DNA of 64,000 bases, from the NCBI RefSeq assembly GCF_019703515.2, contig NC_059372.1:11703492-11767491 (forward strand), read 5' to 3'. Every line of letters starts with the position of its first letter. Positions within the stretch are counted from its first letter, which is position 1. The position numbers were made by a program, and so were the translations under genes. Source of the stretch: Myxocyprinus asiaticus (Eukaryota > Chordata > Actinopteri > Cypriniformes > Catostomidae). The notes under the pieces are model-generated. The model had not been told where the DNA came from. It was given only the letters and a program-made list of their open reading frames with translations, and made no database searches. Of the stretch, positions 24,575 through 35,399 are shown one piece after another.

Positions 24575-25310
24575 GTTGCAATCAAAATTATTCAACCCCC
24601 CTGACCAGCAATACATTCTGGTGATGTGAATTAAAACACATCAACTAAAACCTCAGTAAACAGTCAAAGTAAGTTTTTAATACACATTTGAGTGATTTTG
24701 AGAACAAAGAGTTCAGTTTACCCAAATTTTAAAATAAAATATAACTAATTCTCTCCACAAATGTCATGTCAAAAATATTCAACCCCCAAAGTCAGTTATT
24801 TGTGGAGCATCCTTTATCCTTAATAACAGCAAATAAATGTTTCAGGTAAGTGTTCTCAGGCTTCGGACACCTCTCTATTAGAATTTTTACACATTTCTCA
24901 TGAGCAAAAGCTTCCAGCTCATTGATATTCTTTGGTTTCTGTGTTGCCACTGCTTCCTTGAAATCCCAACAAAGGTTTGTAAAGGGATTTTAATGATGGA
25001 CTGAAAGGGCCATTTAAGGACATTCCACAACCTATCCCTGAACCAGATTTTGGAAAACTTGGATGTATCCTTGGTGTTATTGTTTTGCTGGAAAGTCCAG
25101 TGATCACCGAGCTCCAATTTACACACTGAAGCCATCACATTTTTCATGCCAAAATGGCCTGATACCTGAAAGAATCCATGGTGTCAGTCACATAGTCATG
25201 ATAGCTATTTCCTGCATCCACAAAACACCCCCATAACAGGAATGACCCACCTCCATGCTTGACTGTGGGGATGGTGTCGTTCTTGTCATCACCTTGTCAT
25301 CTTACTCCAG
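24571..25310 (-). pseudogene. Tc1-like transposase relic, minus strand
   Basis: The left border reads CACAGTTGCAATCAAAATTA, an element end. On the minus strand, broken frames give a SMEVGHSCYGGVLW-like segment (about 25255-25215). Another segment reads GDHWTFQQNNNTKDTSKF (about 25117-25064), corresponding to the [11 protein letters not shown] catalytic region of Tc1 transposases. Here the second-aspartate position reads Asn. A WPFQSPSLKS piece follows in place of WPAQSPDLNP. Stops and frameshifts rule out activity. Confidence 0.7.
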
Positions 25311-25319
25311 ACGTACTGC

Positions 25320-25680
25320 TGACCCATGGGTCTAAAACTCATTTTCAGTTTAGTGTCAACACCAGTTTCATGTACAACAGTAAAGAGAAGACTCAGGGGT
25401 GCAGGCCTTATGGGAAGAATTGCAAAGAAAAAGCCACTTTTGAAACAGAAAAACAAAAAGAAAAGGTTAGAGTGGGCAAAGAAATACAGACATTGGACAA
25501 CAGGTAATTGGAAAAGAGTGTTATGGATCTTAACCCCATTGAGATTTTGTGGGATCAGCTAGAATGTAAGGTGTGTGAGAAATGCCCGACAAGACAGCCA
25601 CATCTATGGCAAGTGCTACAGGAAGTGTGGGTGTAATGTCACCTGAGTATTTGGACAAACTGACATCGATATTGATTCTG
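25320..25680 (+). pseudogene. Tc1-like transposase relic with internal deletion, plus strand
   Basis: Plus-strand frames read TTVKRRLRGAGLMGRIAKKK, KKKRLEWAKKYRHW and GNWKRVLW, the end of the Tc1 DNA-binding region up to the first catalytic block. The sequence then jumps directly to DLNPIEILWDQLE and HLWQVLQEVW, near the C-terminus. The intervening stretch with the first two catalytic aspartates is deleted. The orientation is opposite to the neighbouring relic at 24571-25310. Confidence 0.75.
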
Positions 25681-26371
25681 AAAAGCAGTGGATCGATCTT
25701 TGCCTGCTGGGTCTGATTAACGTGAATCCTGCAGCTTAGGGTCCACAACTCCCAGGCGTTTGCGAGTGGAGCTTTTGCGAGTGGAGCACATCTAACGTGT
25801 ACAGCAGGAGAAGCGGATGTAAACATGGAGATGGTGTGCAACAGCTAAATCCGTCCGTGTAGCACATGTTGACAGAGTACAACTATTCCTTGACTCTGTA
25901 GCCAGCAGTTATGTGTGTGTTCCAAGAGTGCTTGCGATGTGGATTCACGCAAGAATGCTCAAAAACGCTTAAAACGTCATCAAAATACCCATCTGGTGAC
26001 TTATCAAGGTATGAATGTAAACACAGAGAATATAAATGTGTAATTCCAGCTCTGTCGCTGTCTAGCATGTCATTTATAATAATAAAACACCAATAACAAG
26101 AAAAGGAGAATATGTATGTATATATATATATACATACAATTTGAGGTCTACAGGTCTCCCCCTGCTGCTCAGAATCCTGTAGGAAACACTGAACTCTTAT
26201 TTATTTTTAAATTGGTGTTCCATGTACAGCTTTAGAAACATCTCTCCAGTTAGTAGTATTGAATTTTCATTGTCTAATGAATTGATTTTAATCGAATCGA
26301 GAATCGAAATCTTGTGAATCGAAATTGAATCGAATCGGGACATCTGTGCCAATATCCAGCCCTAGCTAGAT

Positions 26372-26612
26372 TGCCAAGGATCTGCAAAGATGTCATTGCT
26401 GCACGTGGAAGATTTTTTGATGAGAACTCTTTGAAGTAGTTTAAGAAGTTCTGACCATTTTCTTCAAATTGTAATAGTAATTTTTTACGTTATTAATGTC
26501 CTGACTATACATTGTGATCAGTTGAATGCCACTTTGGTAAATAAAAGTACCAATTTCTTTCCATAAGAGCAAAATCTGAACATTATTACAAACTTTTATA
26601 TGCCTGCCAGTT
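26372..26612 (-). mobile_element. Tc1-family terminal repeat (right copy, inverted)
   Basis: Inverted counterpart of 24253-24480: GATCAGTTGAATGCCACTTT and AATGTCCTGACTATA are present, ending GCCTGCCAGTTT. It also carries TGCAAAGATGTCATTGCTGC and GAACTCTTTGAAGTAGTTT, the usual inner part of this repeat. Confidence 0.7.
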
Positions 26613-29585
26613 TATGTTCAAGTATGATGTTTTTTATATCAGCGAAAACCATATATTGACATACATATTATATATTAATTTAATCATTCATTCTTTGACC
26701 TTCATCAATGTACTGGTGGAGAAAACCTTGAAAATGTCAAGCACATAGTGCATCCCAAAGAAACATTTGGGCTACAAAGGACTAAAGAATTGAATTTAGC
26801 AATGAAGATCATTGATCAGACTCTCAGTAACTATCACACTTTTGCAGCCATTTGGGGATCCAAACAATATTTTTTCAGTTTACACAGCACCTGAATTTAA
26901 AGTGCATCTTTTCTTCCATACGTTAGTCTTCAATCTTTATCTCAACATTCTTCAATAAAATTATATTCTGAGTTGAACCATTTGTCTCGAACCATACAAA
27001 TGAACCATATGTTGTCAAGGCAGAAGTTGGAAAGATAATTCCAAAATGTACAAAGATTTGTGTGCAATGACTTTTTTTTTAGAATGTGCATCAATATTAG
27101 GCTTTAAGAATGCCAATAGGGGCATGCCTGATCCATGTTGAGTTTAATTTTACTGAAAATGTGAGATGAAGTAAAACGATCAAAAGTGAAAATCTTAAAG
27201 AAAAAGACTATCATAAAACATTCTTAATGATGTGTATCATTATTTTGCACTAATGCACTGCTATCGGCCAAGCCATGCATTTTATGACAATATTTAATAG
27301 TATCATTAAAATAAGAAAATTACCACAGCGTTCACCAAAGACAAAAGCAACGTCAGACTGTCACTGTAGTATTAACCAGTCTACACTTATCATCCTTCCC
27401 AGAAACCTTTGCCGTCTTTAAATGAATCGAAACAACCATGTCTGACCAACTCCTTTATAGTCTCCTGTCATGTCTGCACCAAGCATCAATTGTTATTCCA
27501 CTCAACAGTAAAAACATTTTTTTAAAATGCTAAAGATAAAAGACTTTGTTGTCATGCAAAACAGACACAGTAAGCTTTTGGAAAATTGAGCATGGTTTGT
27601 GCCTCAAGTGGTGGAGGTCATGCCTCAAACCAAAGCAAAACTGCTGAAGTACTCAAGCTGAGCTCCTGGTCCCCAGTCATTACCCAGTAGGGGGAAAAAA
27701 ATCTCTCTCGAGCCATGTCCATCAGAGGCAACCTGGTGTTATACCTCCTATGTTTCCTTCACTCCCTTCAGTCATTAATGTCTATAGTTCCTCCATCTTC
27801 TTTGACACCTGTATATGAGCACCAACTCAGTTTCCATTACACCATTCCCTTCTGTTAATTGGCCTCCATCTGCTTCCAGTTAAAAACACTGATGTCACTC
27901 CTCCCCCTCCCTGCTGTACACCACTCTAGAGAAACATGGAAACCATTAGAGCCGCCTCTAATTAAATAACCAGGGAGTGTTTGTCACTATCTGTGTCTCT
28001 TTGCTTAGCATTGACTCCCATTTATAGAATACAACATTTGGATATGGGTAGCACCTTTTACAAAGCCACATGTAATGTCTTGCATTTGAAGGAAGAGAAG
28101 AGGTCTAAAATGACTGGGTATTCATTTTTATGATTTAAAAAAAAAAGAAAAATGATTATCAATACAATAATTGTTATCTGTTTATTTATTTCATTTTGTA
28201 TACACACAACCCCAGGGAATCCCAAATGTAATGGGATCATACAGATAATTTGTGATATGCAAAATATCCAGACTGACAGAGATACAAATATGCTTCATCA
28301 TTAGGATAGGCCTCACAATAATTTTGCACATGAAAGTGAACATATTTAAAATGTCACAAAATGGAAGTGTCAGCTGCCAAGATGCAAACAGAACATTATC
28401 TCAAAACAAATGAACCTTACATTTTTTAAAAGATTTTAACAATTGCCGTGTAAAAAAGAGTGAGGAAGTAACTTGAGGATTAGTGGTTCTGCTTTTGGCT
28501 TTTACAGTGACAAATGGCAACCCAACGCAGTACCAAAATTGTTTATCACACAAAAATAAAAATATCCTTAAAAGTCAAAGACTGAAATGTATTAATATAC
28601 CCATAAACTGCATAGGCCCAAAGTCTGCAAATTGACACGACAAATGAACTTGAAAATACAGTAATGTCTGATTGAACGCACAGCACTTGACGTTTATGAC
28701 AGAAAATATAGGAAGTGTTTTATCGTTTTTTAAAATAGATGATAAGCATTTTTATTTTGCGATCCTAACTATGCACGTCGATTATATAGCTGCATTTTAA
28801 TATTTTCATTTGCCATTGTTTTTCTCTGCTGTCCGTGACCCTATCAGAACAGACCTGATTCACCAGTTTGTTGATCCTCTTGAGGGGTTTGTTATTTCCA
28901 TGGAATCAGAAGTTGTGTTTACGCATTAATCAGACTTTTTTTAAAGAGAAAAAGAAAATAAATAGTCGCTGGATATGTTAGATTTTATTGGTTCATGTTT
29001 TTGATGGATATTCTTGTTCATTTCAGTTTATCCATAACTTTGCAAATTATGTTCTTGAAATAGTCGGTACTTGTTACGTTTGGACAGCAACTGTGACAAC
29101 AAATTCCACAGGCCTTGTCAACTAATTCAGGGTTCTCACACTGTTTGACCAATCAGTTTCCATGATTTTTCCATGAGCCTTCCAGTCACTGTGATTACTG
29201 GATAAGGAATTAAAAAAAATATTTAGATTCAGACAGACAATTGCTAATTGCTTATTAATGATTCAGAGTGATTTGTGAACAAATTTGACAGATTCATTGT
29301 AAAGCATTTACTCACAAGTAGGCTCACAAAAAAAATTAAAAATAATAATAAAATATCAGACATTGGTTTTACTTTGCATAAACTCTACCGAAAAACTAAT
29401 CTAGCCAATAAAATGTAGAATATTTTATTTTCTCAGAGACCGATGCACTAACAACGTGTAAGGTCATGTAAATGCCTTAAACTGTCAGTGTTATATAAGG
29501 TCTCCATTCATCATTCTTAAGTGAATGTAAAGATACCTTCATGGAAATTGACTCAAGTAAAAGTCTGGTGCAAAATGAGTAAAAA
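26613..29585. other. Intergenic, no gene recognised
   Basis: AT-rich DNA without exon-like frames or clear repeats. A patch at about 27690-28010 (containing GAGCCGCCTCTAATTAAATA) is less simple in composition and might be a conserved regulatory element, but I have no firm evidence. Confidence 0.45.
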
Positions 29586-29599
29586 AGTAAACAATATGA

Positions 29600-30030
29600 A
29601 TTAGTGGTGGGGGCCTGGGTAGCTCGAGTAAAGAGTAAAGACGCTGACTACCACCCCTGGAGTCGTGAGCTCGAATCCAGGGCGTGCTGAGTGACTGCAG
29701 CCAGGTCTCCTAAGCAACCAAATTGGCCTGGTTGCTATGGAGGGTAGAGTCACATGGGTAACCTCCTCGTGGTCGCTATAATGTGGTTCTCACTTTCGGT
29801 GGGGTGCGTGGTGAGTGCCGCTGAGAATAGCGTGAAGCCTCCACATGGGCAATGTCTCCGCGGTAAAGAGCTCAACAAGCCACGTGATAAAATGAGCGGA
29901 TTGACTGTCTCAGACGCGGAGACAACTGAGATTCATCCTCTGCCACCCAGATTGAGGCGAGTCACTATGCCACCACGAGGACCTAGAGCACATTGGGAAT
30001 TGGGCATTCCAAATAAAAAAAAATAAAAAA
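29600..30030 (+). repeat. Full-length-looking tRNA-derived SINE
   Basis: The 5' end GGGGGCCTGGGTAGCTCGAG resembles a tRNA with box A. Box B-like GAGCTCGAATCC follows at about 29667-29678. The body contains GGTCTCCTAAGCAACC, CCTCGTGGTCGCTATAAT, GCGTGAAGCCTCCACATG, ACAAGCCACGTGATAA and TTGAGGCGAGTCACTATG, and it ends in an A-rich tail near 30010-30030. This corresponds to a SINE family common in cyprinids (HAmo-type, named from memory). Open frames within it are not genes. Confidence 0.85.
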
Positions 30031-30744
30031 TGGTGAGTACATACCACGTCACACTGATCGGATTTACAAGAGGAGTACAAATGAACCTCACCATTAAGTC
30101 GTAATTACCAGTGGGATTTTCTTGGGGGCATATCAATTAAATAATCATGGCAAAAATCAAGCAAATTGGTATTGGACATAATTCTGTTTTACTTGTGGAG
30201 TTTGACTGTACAGTCTTATTAAACATATTTTTTTTTTACCATTGATGAAGAATAAAGTTAGTAAGAAAACAAGACTAATTCAGCTGGTTTATGAGGCTAC
30301 AGGCTTGTGCAACAAAACAGTTACCATCAGTTTATGTGGCGGCACAAGAATGATAAAATAAGATAGATAAAGCATCAATTAAAAGCATTAAACTATGTGA
30401 AGTCTGCATTTTGTTGCATTTTGTGCTAAAAAAAAAATGAAAAAGAGAGAGAGAGAGGGAAAAAAGGAAATTGCAAAACGGGTCAATTCTTTCCTACTAA
30501 AATCTCTTGAACGTATATTAAATCACAGTTATGACTTCTTGAATGCAGCATAAACCACAACATAGCTGAAATAGTCTTTATATTGGTTATATGTTGAACA
30601 TACTGCATGTGGATTTGACATATGATTGATATGAAGAAAAAAAACAGTCCATACCAAATTGGAACATTGAAGGAGGGACCTGTGCCATATTTAGTGACCA
30701 GAATAGAGACTTATGTGGGTGGGCTCTTTTCATTTGGGCCAGTA

Positions 30745-31008
30745 AGCAACCACCTGGCAACCACCTACCCTAGCAACTGCATAGCAATGTGCTACAACAC
30801 AGAGAACATCAAAGCAACAACCTGGCAACCACCTAGCCAGAACATACAAGCAATCACATACTGTAGCAATGCCCTATAACACAGAGCAGAGCACCTTGGC
30901 AACAGCACAGCATGCCCCAGCAACCACCCTGAACACCCTAGTAACCACGCAATAGCAAAAAGCACTGAGAACACTTTAGCAACCACCCAGAACACCCTAG
31001 TGTGAAAA
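30745..31008. repeat. Degenerate minisatellite of GCAACCACC units
   Basis: Tandem, diverged units built on AGCAACCACC, CCCTAGCAACC, AGAACACCCTAG and AACACAGAGAACA. The unit is roughly 20 bases and its order drifts. Open frames on both strands simply translate the repeat. Confidence 0.8.
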
Positions 31009-31509
31009 TGTAATATCTCCTGTTACTATCTGTTTCAGGTTAAATTAGTTTTGCAAATGATATTGTTAGACATTTTCATGAGCACATATGGTCATTATAT
31101 ACACATCGTGCCTTGGTTAATTGTAAAAGGTAACTGCACTGATTGACTAAAAACTTGATATGAACAGGTCTCCTGGAATGGTGGGAGACTGATTCCACTT
31201 AACTTCATCATTATTTCTCAACATTCATAATTTTTAAGACATAATGTATCAATTTAATTTAAAGTCAAATCACAGATTAAAAGTTACATGAGCATTTCTC
31301 TTTCCCAGTGGCGTTGTTCGACCTGCACTTCCTTGTGATTTTGATTCAGATATGTGATTCGCAAAATGAATCATTCAGACCACTTTTTGAATCTTTTAGA
31401 ACCATTCAAATTAATAAAATAGAAAAGATTCGACTCAAATGATTCTTTCACGAATCAGGCATCACTAATCGCCAATCCGCATGCAATTTACACATACAGC
31501 GATGTTATT

Positions 31510-31695
31510 TTTTTGCGGTGTTCAGTCGCAAAAGTAACGAAAGGGTCAGGAGTAATTTATCGGAGTAAAAGTATTACTTTTGAAAATGTAGTGAAGTAAA
31601 AGTGAAAGTCAAAAGAAATATTTATACTAAAGTACAAATATTCAAAAACTGTACTTAAGTACAGTAACTAAGTATTTTTACTTTGTTAATATACA
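31510..31695. mobile_element. hAT-like repeat fragment
   Basis: Text of the type GTAAAAGTATTACTTTTGAA, AAGTAAAAGTGAAAGTC and ACTTAAGTACAGTAACTAAG is common at one end of a fish hAT-like repeat. No matching second end or duplication was found. Confidence 0.4.
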
Positions 31696-31699
31696 TATC

Positions 31700-33985
31700 T
31701 GTAAACTGTGTTCTTTTATCAACGAAAAGGTCATAAGTGGTTTAAGCAAAATGCAATCGACAAGTACTCCAATTTAATTTTGCATGTAAACGTCTTTATC
31801 GCCGTTCTATAATTTTGCATTGTTCACGTCTTGTGCGCATATCTGTTTGTGTTTTAATGTCAAGATTAAAGAAAACCCAGACATTTGTAAACCTCTGTGT
31901 AAACAATTTTGTGTGTGTGTGTGTGTTGGCAGCTTGATAGTTTCAGCGCCTTGTTGTACATTGCCTGTCGTGAAGTACTGCTGCGCTCATGTGATGTTCG
32001 CGTGTCGTGATATGTCACAATTATGAGTTTCAGGCTGCATCCGAAAACATAGACAGCTGGCATCACACTAGCCAATTTTTTATTTTTATTTTCAGGTGTT
32101 AGCTTCATTAACACCGGCCAGTGGGAGGTCGTTAATCACTTGACTGTTCGGACTCCCTGCTGAGTTTATGATTCCAGCAATGGGAAAAAAGGATCCAACA
32201 TGTTAGAAAAAAATCGCTCTGTCACAGAGGCAGGCTTTTGTGTTCTCCTCAAGTGACCAATTCTTTTACTGAAGAACTGACAAGACATCAAGCTGAACTG
32301 AATGTCTTCTCACTCAGCTACATATCATCACAAACGATGACTATAATCCATATAATTCTGTCACCAAGTTGTTGTTTTTTCCTGCATTCTTCCCAACAAA
32401 AATGACTAATGAAATCAGAAAGCGGATGCACAACAATCTGTTTTTATTGAACGTAATATCTTTACTCACAGAAAGCTGCATATGGGCATACGTGTTCTAT
32501 GGAAAGCCTCGATGGGATAAATACACAATCACACACTTTCACAAGGTAAGCTTTCTCCATGAATGACTTCCTAAATTGGGGTACTCCTGTTGTTATTTCA
32601 GCAAGCTCCATGTGACAGGGAATCAGGGAGAAAGAGTTGTGTTGAGTTGGTATATGTGTCATCCCACCACTATTTTGTATCAGAAAGTGTGTCACACCTC
32701 TGACTGAAGAGACTGAGATCTCAGCATAACAGTCTGTATGTGTGACACCCTTAGCCAAAATGAGTTGTTTTGAGTCTGCTAGTGTGGTGCCAGCTTAATG
32801 GCTTAACATTGTTTTTAAATAAATGGAAGAAAACTGGTCTAAGAACAGTTTAAAAAGCACCTAATTTGCATTCTGCCTCCATATGCAGCATCCGAAAGCA
32901 GCATTTTCCAGTTTTCAGACGCAGACTAGTAAAAACCCTCCATACATAGCCCATTGTACCAAGGTGCCTGGGTTTGTTCCTGGCAGGCTACAAATGCCCT
33001 AACCCCACCTCCATCCCTAATCTTTACCATATGGAGCCTGTAATAATGATTTTAGCCAGCAGGTAGTGACAAAAGACCATATTGTTTGTCTTATGAGCTA
33101 GTTGAGTTGACACTCCTTGAGTCAGCGAGAGGGTTTCTTTGAAGTCATTGTCATTGTTTCTAACTATATGATCACTCGGATTACTACTACACTACAACAG
33201 AGTTAAATTTACATCTTCAACATTAAGGCTTATCACAGCTGAGAGTCACAACAGACGAAGTAATCACACATACTCAGGGTGCTTACCATATAGCAGAGTT
33301 TCCATGTTGGGAGGAGACATAAACATTCAACATGGTGGAGAATAAGATTTCTATAGTGAATGACTCTTGTGAACCGGCTGCTGTGAAATACTCAGATGGC
33401 TATTTTTGCACAGAGAATATATGACGTATTTGACCAAAATTTCATTATCTTCGGCAAGCTGAAAAACACTACACTACAGCTGAGGAATAGAGTTAAACAC
33501 CTGTTCATCACTTCTTAGAGTTGCGACAGACGCAGGTAATCGCACATGCTCAGTCTCTCTCTCTCGAACACACACATTTTTGTTTCTCCAATAACTTGTT
33601 AGAAACAGCCCAAGCGGTCATTACTAGTTCTAAAGTGTGGTTTTCGAATTAGTAACGGAAGCTTGGGCACATCTTTTGAATAAGCAATGGCAGATCCTGA
33701 TGCATGGTGTAAGAAAGTAGTTTGACAAACAAGAGTGTTTTTGTGACAGACAGTCCTTCGTTTTTCCTCATTAATGTATTTATTTTATGGATAGACTTAC
33801 CGTCTCTTCAATGGCATCCACTGTATACAGCTGTATAAAGCTCCTAGATCACATATAATATTCCACTCAACTCAAGTTTTCTGGAGTTTTTATCAACTGA
33901 AATTTCTTGGAAATATGTTTTTTTTTTCAACGTTTCATCAGCGGAACAATCCAAACTTGTTTAAACCACATTACAACCCATTTAA
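31700..33985. other. Intergenic, no gene recognised
   Basis: No coding exon, RNA gene or clear mobile element was recognised. A short (TG)n lies at 31909-31927. The open frames present are short and mutually overlapping. Confidence 0.45.
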
Positions 33986-33990
33986 GAGAC

Positions 33991-34693
33991 TTAGGGTGCT
34001 TTCAGAGTGCTTTGACGCTAGCACTTTTTGTGCACACCCAGTGTCGAATGACGCCAAAGTTTGGTACGTTTGGATAATGTGAACGCTGTTTTCCACACTT
34101 GGGTGCGCACCTGGGAACTGCACCCGGGTCTGCTTGAAAAGGTGGTCTGGGGTACGGTTCATGTGAACTCGGTACGGTTTGCTGCTGATATGAATGCAAT
34201 CATACCAAATCGTGGAAGTGAACTGCTTGTGATGACATTAATATGCATCTTTGCATTCTCCCGATCGCAATTATTATGGTATAATGCATTTCTCATACCT
34301 GCTTGTGTCCAAATACACAGCCGCCAGAGAGCAGCTCACATTCTTCACATCTCTTGCAACACATCCACGGGCTCGTGGCAGACAAATGCTAATATTCATC
34401 ACATCATTGCACATTCCGTGGGAGACAAACACAAGTGCTGTTCTGTTTATGGCAAGTTTTCATGGCAAATCCAAAGAGACAAACTTTAATACTTCACTTA
34501 ACAGAGTGACGTCTTCTCGAGTTGTTACCTAGTTACAGTGGTAAACAACTGCCGCTTGTACTCGCGTCGATGATGTAATCGGACCATGGTTCTGACCCAA
34601 AAATATGATGTGAACAGAGACCAGCGGGGGCAGGGGGAGGAAATGAACTCAGGTTCGGTCCAAGCAATCGAACCAAGTGTGAAAGCACCCTAA
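33991..34693. mobile_element. MITE, 703 bp, TTAGGGTGCTTTCA ends
   Basis: It begins TTAGGGTGCTTTCAGAG and ends GTGTGAAAGCACCCTAA, giving an inverted repeat TTAGGGTGCTTTCA. No transposase is present; the 142-residue open frame inside has no recognisable homology. The ends resemble PIF/Harbinger-type fish elements. The class is inferred. Confidence 0.75.
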
Positions 34694-35395
34694 GGCTGTG
34701 TTCACACTTGTAGTTCGGTTCTCTTGGTTCTCTTGGTCCGGACCAAAAAAGAAAATGATACATTTATTCCTGGTTCACTAAGCGTTCACACTAGAATTTT
34801 TAACACTGAACCTAAAGATACAAAACAAAAGGCATAAGGATAAGTTCACAACCTGATTGGACAGCTTTTATGACATATATTTTGCGACGGAAGTTGCCAG
34901 ACATCCAAAGCAATGCTGGCTCCTGGGCTAAATGCGCTCTTTCGATTTATGTATATATGGTGGTATTTTTACCAGCTGAGAACAAACGAAGAGCTTATGT
35001 GTAAAAGGGTCAAAACAGCACCAGGAATTCCTCCGTTGCACACACAAACGAAGATATGCTGCAAGCAGACAGCGGTACTGTAATGGGCAACATACCTCCT
35101 ATGATGAGAAGAATCAGGTATGCTTGAGATCAGTATTAGGCAAATTACTTCCTGTTATTGGTCCATTTAGACTTCTTTGGTCCATGCTGCATTCATATAT
35201 CAGTCGAACTGCACCAGAGTTCATTTGGAAGTGGACCGAGACCTACTATTCAGGGGGTCTCGGTCCGCTTGTTTGGTGTGCACCAAGGTTCGGATGGCAG
35301 CGTTCACACTTGTTCAAATTAACCGCACTAACATAGCAATCGCACCAGAGTTCGTTTTAATTGAACCAGACCTGCCGAGTGTGAACATACCCTTA
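34691..35395. mobile_element. MITE, 705 bp, TAAGG-GTTCACAC ends
   Basis: It begins TAAGGCTGTGTTCACACTTG and ends CGAGTGTGAACATACCCTTA, an imperfect inverted repeat. Internal TTCGGTT / AACCGA text and GGTCCGGACC are present. It abuts the preceding element and shares the bases TAA with it. No coding capacity. Confidence 0.7.
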
Positions 35396-35399
35396 GTCT

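Larger units (their letters stand above)
23927..26371. mobile_element. hAT-like outer element with scrambled Tc1 content
   Basis: The left end TAGGGGTGGGTGATAT and right end ATATCCAGCCCTAG are imperfect inverted partners. The left part is rich in ATATCACGATA text and the right part in AATCGAATCG text, as in a common fish hAT-type repeat. The flanks do not match each other: truncated Tc1 copy on the left, a different Tc1-family end on the right. A simple single insertion with target duplication is therefore not shown. The interior carries simple repeats and pieces of other elements. Confidence 0.45.

Noticed and set aside
29754..30136. 90- and 67-residue frames near 29.8-30.1 kb
   Set aside because: They lie within the tRNA-derived SINE and its tail.
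30622..30995. Open frames over the GCAACCACC minisatellite
   Set aside because: Both strands translate the tandem repeat; no independent coding evidence.
34061..34532. 142- and 93-residue overlapping frames
   Set aside because: They sit inside a MITE with inverted ends, overlap in different frames and have no recognisable domain.
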